DNA from: a virus | Length of the DNA stretch: 64,000 nucleotides | Virus record (IMG/VR): IMGVR_UViG_3300017527_000123 | Location: 16,566-80,565 of that record | Direction: 5' to 3' (one strand) | Part shown: positions 31,249-40,806 of the stretch, one piece after another | Numbering within the stretch: the first letter of the stretch is position 1 | Layout: every line of letters starts with the position of its first letter | Notes under the pieces: model-generated | What the model saw: only the letters and a program-made list of their open reading frames with translations | What the model was told of the DNA's origin: nothing | Database searches by the model: none | Made by a program: the position numbers and the translations under genes

Positions 31249-32184
31249 ATGGCTCTCACACTTTTAGAATCTGCCAAGATTGCATTGGGGCGGGATGAGA
31301 TTGCAAAAGCAACGATCATGGAGCTTTATGCAAAATCCAGCCAGATCCTTGATGCAACCCGTTGGGACAACATCTCTGGAAATGCCCTCAAGTTCAATCG
31401 TGAAAAATCACTTCCCAATGCTGGCTTCCGTGGTGTCAATGAAGGCTACACCGAAGGAACCGGTCAGGTTGATCCCATCATTGAATCACTGTGCATTGCA
31501 GGCGGTGATCTTGATGTGGACAAGTTCCTTGTTGATACTGCTGGCAATGATCAGCGAACAATCCAAGAAGGTCTGAAGGTCAAAGCCCTGGCTGGTGCTA
31601 TGACCAAACAGATTGTCAAAGGCTCTGTGCTGACCGATCCCAAAGGCTTTGATGGCCTTCAGGTTCGTTCGGTTGGTGATCAGTTGATTGCCGCTGGATC
31701 AACTGCCAGTGGTGATGCCCTGTCCCTCACCAGCCTGGATGAACTGATTGATCAGGTTGATGATGCAACTCATCTGATCATGAACAAGACCATGCGCCGG
31801 AGATTGATTGCGGCGGCAAGGAATCCTGCCATTGGCGGTGACATCCAGTTTGAGTTGAACAATTGGGGTGCAAGGATCACCTCCTTCAATGGCCTTCCCA
31901 TCATCGTTGTTGAGAAGGATGAAACCTACACAGAGATAATGCCCTTCACTGAGGCATGTCCTGGCGGCGGTTCCAACCTGGGAACCTCTGTCTACTGTGT
32001 GTCAATCACTGACGATGGTTTCACTGGCCTTCAGAACGGTGAGATGGATGTTCGGGATCTTGGTGAACTGGAAGACAAGCCTGTTTACCGGACAAGGGTT
32101 GAATGGTATGTCACCATTGCCGCCATGAGGGAAAGATCAATCAGCAGACTTTGGGGAATCAAGGATGCGGCTGTGACTGCCTAA
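31249..32184 (+). CDS. Major capsid protein (HK97 fold expected)
   Basis: 311 residues. It starts MALTLLESAKIALGRDEIAK and has GFRGVNEGYTEGTGQVDPII, the E-loop-side region, a helix spine LTSLDELIDQVDDATHLIMN and the C-terminal AMRERSISRLWGIKDAA. Order (after scaffold), length and these blocks match HK97-type capsid proteins of phages with DUF4055 portals. The 127-bp leader can form several short stems and has a very strong ribosome site (AAGGAGG), which suits the most abundant virion protein. Confidence 0.92.
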   Translation: MALTLLESAKIALGRDEIAKATIMELYAKSSQILDATRWDNISGNALKFNREKSLPNAGFRGVNEGYTEGTGQVDPIIESLCIAGGDLDVDKFLVDTAGNDQRTIQEGLKVKALAGAMTKQIVKGSVLTDPKGFDGLQVRSVGDQLIAAGSTASGDALSLTSLDELIDQVDDATHLIMNKTMRRRLIAAARNPAIGGDIQFELNNWGARITSFNGLPIIVVEKDETYTEIMPFTEACPGGGSNLGTSVYCVSITDDGFTGLQNGEMDVRDLGELEDKPVYRTRVEWYVTIAAMRERSISRLWGIKDAAVTA

Positions 32185-32252
32185 TCTTTTTTCACCAAGT
32201 GAATGCAGTTGATTGATGACTCAAACCAAAGAGACTTTCGGAGGGATTGAAT

Positions 32253-32705
32253 ATGTCTACCACAAAAGTTGAAAACAGAGGCAAGATTTTTGATGCTCTG
32301 TGTGAACTGAAAGATGCGGGTGCAATCACGGCATCTGCGGCAGGAACCGTTGGCGGATCTGCGGCTGTCTATGATGCGGATTCGGCTGAACTGCCTGACA
32401 ATGCTTGTGCGGTGATTGATGTCTCCGCCTGTGAAGTTGATGACACCGATGAACTCTATCACATTGCTATTGAAGGTTCAGATGTTGAGGATTTTTCTGC
32501 AACTCTGACTGAACTGGCTGTGCTGGAAGTCGGTGCTGTCGCAACCTATCCAGGTGACATTGAGAACACCGTTGGCAGATACATTCTGCCTTTCAGCAAC
32601 AACAAGGGCGGCGAGTGTTACAAATATCTGAGGGTGAATTGCACCATTGCTGGAACGGTGACTCCCGATGGTATCAACTACACTTGTTTCCTGTCCAAGA
32701 TGTGA
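32253..32705 (+). CDS. Probable capsid decoration (cement) protein
   Basis: 150 residues from ATG 32253 (GGAGGGA upstream). Strand-rich, with an Ala/Gly-rich start (TASAAGTVGGSAAVYD) and AVIDVSACEVDDTDELYHIA followed by EGSDVEDFSATLTELAVLEV. Its position right after the capsid gene and this pattern fit Bbp16-like cement proteins that stabilise the shell. Without a structure this remains probable only. Confidence 0.7.
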   Translation: MSTTKVENRGKIFDALCELKDAGAITASAAGTVGGSAAVYDADSAELPDNACAVIDVSACEVDDTDELYHIAIEGSDVEDFSATLTELAVLEVGAVATYPGDIENTVGRYILPFSNNKGGECYKYLRVNCTIAGTVTPDGINYTCFLSKM

Positions 32706-32804
32706 TGATTGTTCTTGGGAGAAAGGCAGACATTGGATGAAGAAAGGCTGGTGTCTGCCTCTCTCCTTCACCTAATCTTTTTTTAATTGCAAGGAGAGAA
32801 AATC

Positions 32805-33182
32805 ATGGCTGTCACTCCCAAAAGAAATCCATTAGTGTCCATCATTGAGCCTGACGGAACAGAAATTCAAGTCCATCCAATTGATGCCATCGAGATAACC
32901 AGAAATGGCCTTGGCAAATACAAGAACATTGCCCAGGCTCCCGCAAAAGTTCAGGAAGAACTCCAACGAATTGAAAGGCAAGTTGCTTCCGCTGTCACTC
33001 CGGCAACTGCTTCCACTGATACACCTTCGGCTCCTCCCCAAGTGGCTCCTCCTGTAGAGGCTGACACTCAAGGAGAAGATTCACCTGATGGAAAAGGTGA
33101 TGACTCCGAAGGTGAAGAAACTGCTCCTGCTCCAAAACTCAAACGAAAAGGGCAGGCAACGGCAGGAACCAAGGAAGGATAA
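32805..33182 (+). CDS. Small virion-region protein with disordered tail
   Basis: 125 residues from ATG 32805 (AAGGAGAG upstream). Residues 1-65 look folded (NPLVSIIEPDGTEIQVHPID then IEITRNGLGKYKNI). The rest is low-complexity Pro, Thr, Glu and Asp with a basic end (KLKRKGQATAGTKEG). Proteins of this shape occur between capsid and connector genes; the role is unknown. Confidence 0.65.
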   Translation: MAVTPKRNPLVSIIEPDGTEIQVHPIDAIEITRNGLGKYKNIAQAPAKVQEELQRIERQVASAVTPATASTDTPSAPPQVAPPVEADTQGEDSPDGKGDDSEGEETAPAPKLKRKGQATAGTKEG

Positions 33183-33188
33183 TTTTTC

Positions 33189-33467
33189 ATGACTAATAAA
33201 GTGACTGCAATAATAGATGGGGCGGATCAATGGTCTGACACAATATCAATTCCAGCAGGCAACTTCAGCATGTCAGTGGCAGGCACATTCGTTGGAACTA
33301 TAACTGTGCAAAGAACCTTTGACAGCGGTGTCACTTGGGGAGATGCAGGAACTTTCACAACCCCAGAAGAGAACACTGGCTTTGAAGGTGCTGGCGCAGA
33401 TTATAGGATTGGAGCAAAGGCAGGAGAGTTCACTTCAGGTGAGGCAAAAGTTCTGCTCCTGATTTGA
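33189..33467 (+). CDS. Small beta-rich head-associated protein
   Basis: 92 residues, all-beta in pattern: GNFSMSVAGTFVGTITVQRT then FDSGVTWGDAGTFTTPEENT. The TVQRTFDSGVTW motif recurs in small phage head or fiber proteins with an Ig-like or jelly-roll fold. It starts 6 bp after the preceding gene and lies before the fiber gene. Likely a surface decoration or fiber base; not proven. Confidence 0.6.
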   Translation: MTNKVTAIIDGADQWSDTISIPAGNFSMSVAGTFVGTITVQRTFDSGVTWGDAGTFTTPEENTGFEGAGADYRIGAKAGEFTSGEAKVLLLI

Positions 33468-33523
33468 TTTCAATTCTCTTCCTTCTGCTTTTAATTTAAT
33501 TTTAACCAACGGAGGTGTTCCCG

Positions 33524-35020
33524 ATGGCAGGAAATATTTTCAATCCAGGCGGAGGAGTTTTTGGCGGCGGCGGTGGTGTGTCAACCTTCCTGGCTTTGTC
33601 AGATGTTGTTCCAACCGCATACACAGGACAGGCAGGCAATGCCGTTGTTGTCAATGGCGGTGAGTCTGGGTTGATCTTTGGATCTGGCCCAACCGCACCA
33701 AAGTTGGGAACCTGGGATGTCTCCGAAACCTATTCAGCCTTGGACATGGTGAACTATCAAGGTGTGATCTATAAGTGCATTCTTGGTTCCACTGGTGACA
33801 TTCCTTCTTCCTCTCCAACCTATTGGGAAAGTTTTGGTGGAACTCCTGCGGGTGCTGATTCAAATATTCAATACAACAATGGTGGTGTGTTCGGTGGGGA
33901 TGCTTTGCTCATCTGGGATGATGTAGCAAAGAAGATGGGCATTGGAATATCTCCCACCGCAACTTTTCATGTTGCTGGCGCACAGGATGAAAATGCACAG
34001 ATTGCCATCAAAGCCTTCACAGGGGATGTTGGTGAAAGCGGTGTTGTCAATATCATTCGGAGCCGTGGAACGGTTGCCTCTCCCGTTGCCCTCACTTCAG
34101 GAGACAGGATTGGTTTGCTTGCTTGGAGAGGTCAGGCGCAGGCTGGTGATGAACAGATGGCGGCATCCATTGAAGCCTTCACCTCTGAGGCTTGGGATGC
34201 TGACAACAATGGAACCTATCTTCTATATAAGATTTGCAAGGAAGGGGAAAATGCTCCTTCTCTTTATATGAAGGTTGATGAAAATTCCCAGATTGCCGTT
34301 GGTGATAGTTCAGCCATTGATCCTTCTTCTGCTTTTGATATTGCTGGCGTTGGTGGGTTGGCGGCTGTTCTCACATTGAAGAGGATGGATGCAACCACTT
34401 CCACAAATGAACCTCTTGGCACAATCCGATTCACAAGCACCGATGGCGGAGCAACATCCAATCCGCAAGTGGGTGCAACGATCACTTCCGAAGCCACAAG
34501 TGCTTGGTCATCTGGTGTCTGTCCTGCTCGAATTGAGTTCTCAACTGTTCCCGCTGGATCAGATGTCTTGTCAGTCAGAATGACAATCAAAGAAGATGGT
34601 GATGTCAATTTCACTGGCGGAATAAAATTGGGAACCAGAGCCTCTTTGGTTGCCGGAAGTATGCAATGGACAGGTTCCAACTTCCAAGGATATGACGGAG
34701 CCTCATGGATTGATTTGGATCAATCAGGTGGTTCTTCATTCACTCCGATGATCAAGACAACAACCTACACAGCTTCAGCCGGTGATGAAGTCTATGCTTC
34801 AACTGCCGGAGGCATCTGGACACTCACTCTTCCACTCACACCTTCCTTGGGTGACACTGTGAGAATTGTGAATTTGGACAACTCCTTTGAAACTTACAAT
34901 CTAACCATCAACCGCAATGGAAGCAACATCATGGGAGTTGGGGAGAACATGACGGTCAACATCAATGCTTCCTTTTCACTGAAATATTCTGATGCAACCA
35001 ACGGTTGGGTGATTTTTTAA
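33524..35020 (+). CDS. Virion fiber protein with carbohydrate-binding-like segment
   Basis: 498 residues from ATG 33524 (GGAGGT upstream). The Gly-rich start is followed by a CBM5/12-like segment at about 58-95 (DVSETYSALDMVNYQGVIYK ... SSPTYWESF), typical of sugar-binding modules. Next comes ADSNIQYNNGGVFGGDALLI, a repeat motif of phage fibers, a long beta-rich shaft, and a C-terminal domain with IWTLTLPLTPSLGDTVRIVN as in fiber tip domains. It probably projects from head or tail and binds host polysaccharide. It lies among the appendage genes, far from the tape measure gene. Confidence 0.7.
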   Translation: MAGNIFNPGGGVFGGGGGVSTFLALSDVVPTAYTGQAGNAVVVNGGESGLIFGSGPTAPKLGTWDVSETYSALDMVNYQGVIYKCILGSTGDIPSSSPTYWESFGGTPAGADSNIQYNNGGVFGGDALLIWDDVAKKMGIGISPTATFHVAGAQDENAQIAIKAFTGDVGESGVVNIIRSRGTVASPVALTSGDRIGLLAWRGQAQAGDEQMAASIEAFTSEAWDADNNGTYLLYKICKEGENAPSLYMKVDENSQIAVGDSSAIDPSSAFDIAGVGGLAAVLTLKRMDATTSTNEPLGTIRFTSTDGGATSNPQVGATITSEATSAWSSGVCPARIEFSTVPAGSDVLSVRMTIKEDGDVNFTGGIKLGTRASLVAGSMQWTGSNFQGYDGASWIDLDQSGGSSFTPMIKTTTYTASAGDEVYASTAGGIWTLTLPLTPSLGDTVRIVNLDNSFETYNLTINRNGSNIMGVGENMTVNINASFSLKYSDATNGWVIF

Positions 35021-35029
35021 GGAGAAAAT

Positions 35030-36523
35030 ATGAGTACACTACAACAACATATTGGGGCGGTTCCTGATGTTAGAACTTTGCACACAGCCATAGGTTCTGG
35101 TTCCAAAGGTGATTGGCTGTTCCTTGATTCCAACACTGACAAGGTTGTTGGTGTCAGTGAGTTTGAATCACCCAATTGGTTCAGTGAATATCAGGACACA
35201 CCCATGTATTCGGCTTGTTGCAAGTTGGATTCTAACAGGGTGATGGTATTTTTTTATGTGACCAACATTGCTGATTATTTTCTCTTTGCCCGTGTTCTCA
35301 ATATCAGTGGTGATAAAGTCAGTGCTGGTCAAGCCTATGTGATAGAGTTGACCAGGGCTTTGAGTTTGGATTGTTGTTTGATTGATACTAACAAAGTGGC
35401 CTTTGTTTATAGGGATCAAGGTGATTCGGATATTGGCAAGGCTATAATTTTGACTGCTTCCGGTGATATTATTTCTCATGGCGATCCGGTGGCATTCACA
35501 GCCAAAACAACCGCCCGATATGGTCATGATATAGATGTTTGCAAACTCGACACCAATAAATTTTTGGTGTCATATTCAGACAGGACAACACCCTATCATG
35601 GATTTGTTGTGGCTGGCACGGTGTCTGGAACTGTTCCCACCTTTGGTTCTGAGGTGGATGTCAATTCTGGTGCGGCGGCTGAAGTCCTTCGGTGTTGTCC
35701 ATTGGGAACGGACAAGGCTCTGACTGTTTTTCGTGATCCAGGCACAAGCGGTTATCCAAGTGCGGTTGCTTTGACTGTCAGTGGAACCACAATCACACTT
35801 GGCACAAAGCAAACATGGGATTCTGTTTATGGAACTTATTTTGGGCCGGTTCAAATATCAACTGATAAATTCTTCATAGCTTGGGGCAAAAATTATGCCG
35901 CCAATGGTTATGGCATTGTTGGAACTGCTTCTGGGACTGTTCTTTCATTTGGAACTGAGCAACAATGGTATAGCGGAGCCATTGGCAATGAGCAACTGAC
36001 TTCTTTTCTAATCGACACTGACAAAGTTGCTATTGTTGGGGAAGGCCCAACCAATGATCACAACATCACGGTTGGCACCATCTCTGGCACCGTGATGACT
36101 TTTGGTTCCGGTGCTTCCTTCCTGTATGAATCTGACACAACGGTGACTCATGTTTGGGGATGTCCTTGTGGTGCTTCGAATAAAGTTTTGACGGTGTGGA
36201 CAGAAGGCTCCGGCAACACTGGCAGAGGCACCACCCGCATAGGAAGTGTTTCTGGAACAACGGTGTCATTGGCTGATTATAGATACACAGGAATTGCCGC
36301 ACAAGATTATACGGATGCCGGAACGGTTGAAGTCATGCACAGTGGGGTTTTGTCTGGGATAAGCAAACCAGGAATGGACAGGTATTATTTGCCAAGCACA
36401 ACAATGGATCTTGTTGTCCCTAGAATTTTACAACGGCTGGATCTAAATGCCATTTATCTTGGATATGATTCAATGCCAGGAACAAGGGTGTTGTTTTCAA
36501 GAGGCAGAATTTCAGAGGAGTGA
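35030..36523 (+). CDS. Repeat protein, propeller-like, paralog A
   Basis: 497 residues made of about seven repeats of roughly 55-60 residues. Each has a strand with a D/T-[TN]-[DN]-K-[VFA] turn (LIDTNKVAFVYRD, KLDTNKFLVSYSD, PLGTDKALTVFRD, QISTDKFFIAWGK, LIDTDKVAIVGEG) and a second strand VSGTxxxxG. This is what a beta-propeller made of short blades looks like. The gene has a close paralog directly downstream. A role in the virion surface or host binding follows from location only. Confidence 0.7.
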   Translation: MSTLQQHIGAVPDVRTLHTAIGSGSKGDWLFLDSNTDKVVGVSEFESPNWFSEYQDTPMYSACCKLDSNRVMVFFYVTNIADYFLFARVLNISGDKVSAGQAYVIELTRALSLDCCLIDTNKVAFVYRDQGDSDIGKAIILTASGDIISHGDPVAFTAKTTARYGHDIDVCKLDTNKFLVSYSDRTTPYHGFVVAGTVSGTVPTFGSEVDVNSGAAAEVLRCCPLGTDKALTVFRDPGTSGYPSAVALTVSGTTITLGTKQTWDSVYGTYFGPVQISTDKFFIAWGKNYAANGYGIVGTASGTVLSFGTEQQWYSGAIGNEQLTSFLIDTDKVAIVGEGPTNDHNITVGTISGTVMTFGSGASFLYESDTTVTHVWGCPCGASNKVLTVWTEGSGNTGRGTTRIGSVSGTTVSLADYRYTGIAAQDYTDAGTVEVMHSGVLSGISKPGMDRYYLPSTTMDLVVPRILQRLDLNAIYLGYDSMPGTRVLFSRGRISEE

Positions 36524-36526
36524 ATT

Positions 36527-37981
36527 ATGCTTTTATCCGATCAAATCAGAAGCGGTTCAAGGATTGCCAATTCAACGGCTGTGGGTTCCGGCTCCAAGGG
36601 TGATTTTGTTGCCATGAATCTTGGTGATGGCAAGGCAACCAAAATAATTATTGATGAGTTCATGAACACCTTCAATGATGCCAGCACCGATTTTATTGCC
36701 TGCTGTAAGATGGACACCAACAAATTTCTGGTGGTCTATAAAAACAATGGTGATACTTTTGGCTATGGCAGAATTGGGGTTGTGTCTGGTGCAACAATTC
36801 GTTGGGGAACAGCGGTTGCTTTTCATTCTGCCGCAGGCGGCGCACAATACTTGGCTTGCTGTTATGTCAGTGCTGACAAGGCTCTCATAGCCTTCAGCAA
36901 AGCATATACATATCCAGGGAATGTGATTGTTGCCTCTGCAAGTGGAGACACAGTTTCCTATGGCACAGCCGTTGAGTACAATTCCACAAACACAACTGAG
37001 GTTGATTGCTGTTTGATAGGAACTGACAAGGTTGCCGTTGCTTTCCGTGACACAACTGCTCACGGTGAGGTTTGTGTTTGTACTATATCAGGCACAACCA
37101 TCACGGCTGGAACTCCGGTGACTATTGATTCCGGCAATGATGCTTTTGATTTGGGCATCTGTCCACTTGGCACGGACAAGCTGATGATTGTTTACCAAGA
37201 AAATGCAAGCACCGATGATGGCAAAACGGTTGTGGCAACGGTGTCAGGCACAGTTCCAACGGTTGGAACTCCGGTGACATTTCATTCTGACAAGTGCTTC
37301 ACACCTCATGTTTGCCAACTTACAACGGACAAGGCTTTGGTCTTTGCTGATATTAAAACGAACAGCAAACAACGGTGTTCGGCTTGGGTTGTCAATGTCA
37401 GTGGGACGGTTCCCACATTTGCGAAGGAGCATGTTGTTCGCATTGCCAACAATCAGTACACAAAAGTTTTGGCATTATCCAGCACAAAAGTAATATTTGT
37501 TTACAGGGACAGCGGCCAGAATTTTTTTGGCATTGCTATTGGAGCAACTGTCAGTGGGAATGATATTGTCTTTGGAAAGCCCACCGTTTTCAATCACTAT
37601 ACCACAATGAATATTTGGCCTTGTGCAATTGATACGGACAAAGCGGTTGTTTGTTGGGAAGATGATGGTGGTGATGATCATGGACAGTCTGGTGTGTTGA
37701 GCATTTCAGGCAATGACTTGACTTTGGGTGTCTTCCGGTTTGGTGGTTTGGCCGCTGATGATTTTACTGACACCAATCCGGTCAGTGTTGTTCTCAGTGG
37801 CATTGTTAAAAATATCAGCAGTATGACCTTCAACCATGTCTACCTTCTTGAAGAGGGAGGCAACCGAATATCAGCACGGCAATCCCATGTCAGCTATACA
37901 TTTGATGGATATGCAATTGGGAGTGATGTGGACAGTGATGCAAGAATGGTCACTGATAGTTTGCTGGCAACTGCTGATTAA
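36527..37981 (+). CDS. Repeat protein, propeller-like, paralog B
   Basis: 484 residues, with the same repeat signature as the preceding protein (KMDTNKFLVVYKN, YVSADKALIAFSK, LIGTDKVAVAFRD, PLGTDKLMIVYQE, QLTTDKALVFADI, AIDTDKAVVCWED). Both begin with a GSGSKGD segment, and both end with a shared domain (RFGGLAADDFTD here, RYTGIAAQDYTD there). Three bases separate the genes, so they arose by tandem duplication and then diverged. It probably assembles with or beside paralog A. Confidence 0.7.
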   Translation: MLLSDQIRSGSRIANSTAVGSGSKGDFVAMNLGDGKATKIIIDEFMNTFNDASTDFIACCKMDTNKFLVVYKNNGDTFGYGRIGVVSGATIRWGTAVAFHSAAGGAQYLACCYVSADKALIAFSKAYTYPGNVIVASASGDTVSYGTAVEYNSTNTTEVDCCLIGTDKVAVAFRDTTAHGEVCVCTISGTTITAGTPVTIDSGNDAFDLGICPLGTDKLMIVYQENASTDDGKTVVATVSGTVPTVGTPVTFHSDKCFTPHVCQLTTDKALVFADIKTNSKQRCSAWVVNVSGTVPTFAKEHVVRIANNQYTKVLALSSTKVIFVYRDSGQNFFGIAIGATVSGNDIVFGKPTVFNHYTTMNIWPCAIDTDKAVVCWEDDGGDDHGQSGVLSISGNDLTLGVFRFGGLAADDFTDTNPVSVVLSGIVKNISSMTFNHVYLLEEGGNRISARQSHVSYTFDGYAIGSDVDSDARMVTDSLLATAD

Positions 37982-38010
37982 ATTTCCCAAGGAAGAAAGG
38001 GTGAAAAATT

Positions 38011-38373
38011 ATGGCGGGTTTATTTTCATACCCAGGATTTCTGGGAGATATAGTCAGGGGTGACACAAGGGATTTCATGATTGCCATCACACAGGATGGA
38101 TCTGAGGTTGACATCACTGGTGGAAAATTTTATGTCACCATTGCCGCTGATCTTGATCCTGACACAACTCCTGAGTTGGAAATCCTGATTGATCCTCCCA
38201 CAGATCCCACTCATGGAAAAACCAGTGGGACAATCTCTGACACTGAAACCTATGCCTTGGAAGCAAGTGTCTATTTCTATTCTGTTCGGTTCATCAATGC
38301 CGCAGGAGCCGCCTATGTTTTGGACATAGGGCAAATCAATATCTATGACGGTGTTTCGAGCAGAATTTCATAG
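38011..38373 (+). CDS. Beta-rich appendage protein, BppU-like in pattern
   Basis: 120 residues. RGDTRDFMIAITQDGSEVDI near the start, an acidic middle and SVYFYSVRFINAAGAAYVLD near the end are the pattern of small Ig-like N-terminal domains of baseplate or fiber proteins (BppU type), here as a stand-alone protein. Structural role inferred from fold and place. Confidence 0.6.
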   Translation: MAGLFSYPGFLGDIVRGDTRDFMIAITQDGSEVDITGGKFYVTIAADLDPDTTPELEILIDPPTDPTHGKTSGTISDTETYALEASVYFYSVRFINAAGAAYVLDIGQINIYDGVSSRIS

Positions 38374-38385
38374 GGGGTTTTTATT

Positions 38386-38880
38386 ATGGGCTGTGGATTA
38401 GAAGGTGACATTGATGTCAGGAATCTAAACATTGGAATCATTGACACCAATGTTTCAGGCGGTGTTGATGTTGATTCTTTGGAAATTGATTTCTCCGGTG
38501 ATGCCTATGGCGGAACGATGACTGAAGCCGCCTTGGAATCTCAGATTGTCATTGATGCTTTGGAGATTCAGCTTGTTCAGGCGGTGGATTTCCAGCCAAC
38601 TGTTTTGCCTTCTATCAGAACAACTCTCTTGACCATCACCCAGGCAATTCCAACTGGTCAAGATTTTTATACAAACAGTGGGGGAACCTACTATGTCAAG
38701 GAAAGGGATGATGGTGACTTGAGAGATACTTCAACAAAATTCTTGGAAGATGAATCAGTTCAGTTCTATCTTAACGGATCAAATCTTGTAAAGGGCGAGC
38801 ATGTTATTTGGACAAGCCAATGGTCTTTTGTCTTCGGCTTTGCAGTTGATGTTGGTGACTTTCTAAAAATATTAACCTAA
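38386..38880 (+). CDS. Virion protein sharing a C-terminal domain with its downstream neighbour
   Basis: 164 residues. An acidic N-terminal half is followed by a C-terminal segment (QFYLNGSNLVKGEHVIWTSQ then WSFVFGFAVDVGD) that matches the C-terminus of the next protein (VYLNGARALKGTEVTWLSTT). This suggests a shared beta-sandwich tip or oligomerisation domain. Otherwise unrecognised. Confidence 0.65.
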   Translation: MGCGLEGDIDVRNLNIGIIDTNVSGGVDVDSLEIDFSGDAYGGTMTEAALESQIVIDALEIQLVQAVDFQPTVLPSIRTTLLTITQAIPTGQDFYTNSGGTYYVKERDDGDLRDTSTKFLEDESVQFYLNGSNLVKGEHVIWTSQWSFVFGFAVDVGDFLKILT

Positions 38881-38896
38881 AAAAGGAGAATGAAAA

Positions 38897-39808
38897 ATGG
38901 CGTTGATCAATGAAAGGCATGTTATTGCTGACAGAGCCGGAGATGAAAAAGGCTTCGGGAACTTTGCAACCCTGATGGACTTCCTGAACAGGCGCAGAGT
39001 TCAAATTCAGAATTTTGTGGACACTGACATTGTGGTTTCTGCGGCTCAGTTCGTTTTGATCAATAGTGCCTTGGTGTCAGGCAACCTTGCGGTTGGAACT
39101 GCCACTGAGGAAACTGATGGTGGAACGATGGCGGCAGAACTGGTTGGTGCGGTTGGGACTGCGGCAACCACAAGCATTGCGGATTCCATTGGCAATGTTC
39201 TCAACCTTTGTGACATCCGTGATGCCACAACCCATGATCCGATTTTGGATGGATCAAACCGGAAGGTCTTTGCTCTTTTCCAATCAGCCAATGGCGTTGC
39301 TGATGGAACGGCAATTGGTGCGGCGGCTTCAGAGAACTGCCAGATTTCCTTTGTCATCGTTGATGCCACAGGTGCCTTTGCTCTGACCTCTGTGAACGGA
39401 ACCATTGAACTGGCTTCTCCGAAGGTCTATGCAGAACGGCATCTGCCAACGATCTACAAGGAAGGCATGTGGGTTGAGTCAGAAGTTCTTGATCCTTCAG
39501 CCATTGCTCCTCTGATCCGTTCCTATATTGTCACGGCGAAGTATGCCAAGGATGAGGTCATCACCGTTTCCACTGGTGCTGGTGGGGTTTCGGGAACGTC
39601 AACTCCTTCTGGAGACACAATCGCTTCCCTTGGTGCAAGTGCCGCCATCTTCAATGCCTCAACCACAACCCATGTCTATCTGAATGGGGCAAGGGCGTTG
39701 AAGGGAACTGAAGTCACTTGGTTGTCCACCACAACTTTCAGCTTCAGCGTGAAGCTGGATGTTGGTGGGACTTCACCCGATTGGTTCCAGGTTGAGGTTG
39801 CGGCATAA
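38897..39808 (+). CDS. Virion appendage protein
   Basis: 303 residues with a good start (AAAGGAGAA). Residues 1-45 are charged; the main body is beta-rich and Ala/Thr/Val-rich (TSIADSIGNVLNLCDIRDAT, QISFVIVDATGAFALTSVNG), followed by ERHLPTIYKEGMWVESEVLD. The C-terminal 45 residues repeat the domain found in the preceding protein. Probable head or tail surface protein. Confidence 0.65.
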   Translation: MALINERHVIADRAGDEKGFGNFATLMDFLNRRRVQIQNFVDTDIVVSAAQFVLINSALVSGNLAVGTATEETDGGTMAAELVGAVGTAATTSIADSIGNVLNLCDIRDATTHDPILDGSNRKVFALFQSANGVADGTAIGAAASENCQISFVIVDATGAFALTSVNGTIELASPKVYAERHLPTIYKEGMWVESEVLDPSAIAPLIRSYIVTAKYAKDEVITVSTGAGGVSGTSTPSGDTIASLGASAAIFNASTTTHVYLNGARALKGTEVTWLSTTTFSFSVKLDVGGTSPDWFQVEVAA

Positions 39809-40168
39809 ATGATTTCACAACGCCAAGTCAATGATCTGGTTGTGCCGGAAGTTTCTCTTGCTCAAGGGACAGGGAGAGAGGATGAAGTTCTCTTTGTCCT
39901 TGAGCGAGAAACAACCTACCGGTTCAGGACTTCCTTGGCTCTTGCTGTCAACGGCTATTCCATTCTTTCCACAGGAGTGAATGGTTTCAGCCGTTGGCAA
40001 GCAATCAGTGGCCGCTATGCCAAGTCATATAGAAAGCACAGGATTCCAACGGATGAATATGCAGAGGTGTTTTCTTCTGACAGGCTTTCGGTAAGAAATC
40101 AACCATTAAAAATTGAAGCAGGAGGTCGCCTTGTTCTGAGGGAAGATTCCTGTTTTTATGGCGGGTGA
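39809..40168 (+). CDS. Small virion-region protein
   Basis: 119 residues starting immediately after the previous stop, so translation is coupled. It starts MISQRQVNDLVVPEVSLAQG and has RYAKSYRKHRIPTDEYAEVF in the middle. Mixed alpha/beta with a basic patch; no family. The gene overlaps an in-frame upstream GTG of the next gene by 4 bp. Confidence 0.6.
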   Translation: MISQRQVNDLVVPEVSLAQGTGREDEVLFVLERETTYRFRTSLALAVNGYSILSTGVNGFSRWQAISGRYAKSYRKHRIPTDEYAEVFSSDRLSVRNQPLKIEAGGRLVLREDSCFYGG

Positions 40169-40173
40169 TTTTT

Positions 40174-40806
40174 ATGACAATTCCAGCATCTATCTATATG
40201 AGGGTTGGAGATGAAACTCCGGCAAGTCCAGAAACCAATCAACTTTTAGTTTTCTTTGATGATGCCGGAAAGATGTATATTTCTTTTGATGGTTCAACTG
40301 CTGAAGTCTATACCACAGAAGATCCTCCTTCTGGCGGTGGTTGGGCTGTCGGTGCAACTCCTCCTGTTTCACCTTCTGATGGTGATGGTTGGTACAACAC
40401 AGGTGACAACATTCTTTATGTCTATGATGGATCAAGATCAAAGTGGCTTTCTTCAAGTGATGTTGTGGTCACACTGGCAAGGAATGGCCTGATCAATAAT
40501 GGAACCTATGCCTATAGTGGATTGGTGAAAAATTCTAGTTGTGCGGGAGCAACTTTTCCAAGGGATGCCACTCTTTGCGGAATGTATATAAAGACAAGAA
40601 ATGCAACGGCAACTTTTGCTTTTTCCTATGAAATAAATTTATCAAATGAATGGAGTGACACAATCAGTTCCGCAGGTGAATATTCTGATGATACATTGGA
40701 CACTGATTTGGATGAAGGTGATCGGGCAAACATTTATTTTTCGGGGTCTGACACACAGCGGGATGCAGTCTGTCATTTGGTTTTTCGTTGGAGGTACACA
40801 CCATGA
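40174..40806 (+). CDS. Fiber-like protein with short sugar-binding-type segment
   Basis: 210 residues from ATG 40174; an in-frame GTG at 40165 would add three residues. Residues 70-95 (DGDGWYNTGDNILYVYDGSR then SKWLSSSD) resemble the short W-Y-W turns used in phage fiber peptides. The C-terminal half is beta-rich and ends FRWRYTP. The stop overlaps the start of the glycosidase-like gene (ATGA), linking their translation. Confidence 0.6.
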   Translation: MTIPASIYMRVGDETPASPETNQLLVFFDDAGKMYISFDGSTAEVYTTEDPPSGGGWAVGATPPVSPSDGDGWYNTGDNILYVYDGSRSKWLSSSDVVVTLARNGLINNGTYAYSGLVKNSSCAGATFPRDATLCGMYIKTRNATATFAFSYEINLSNEWSDTISSAGEYSDDTLDTDLDEGDRANIYFSGSDTQRDAVCHLVFRWRYTP

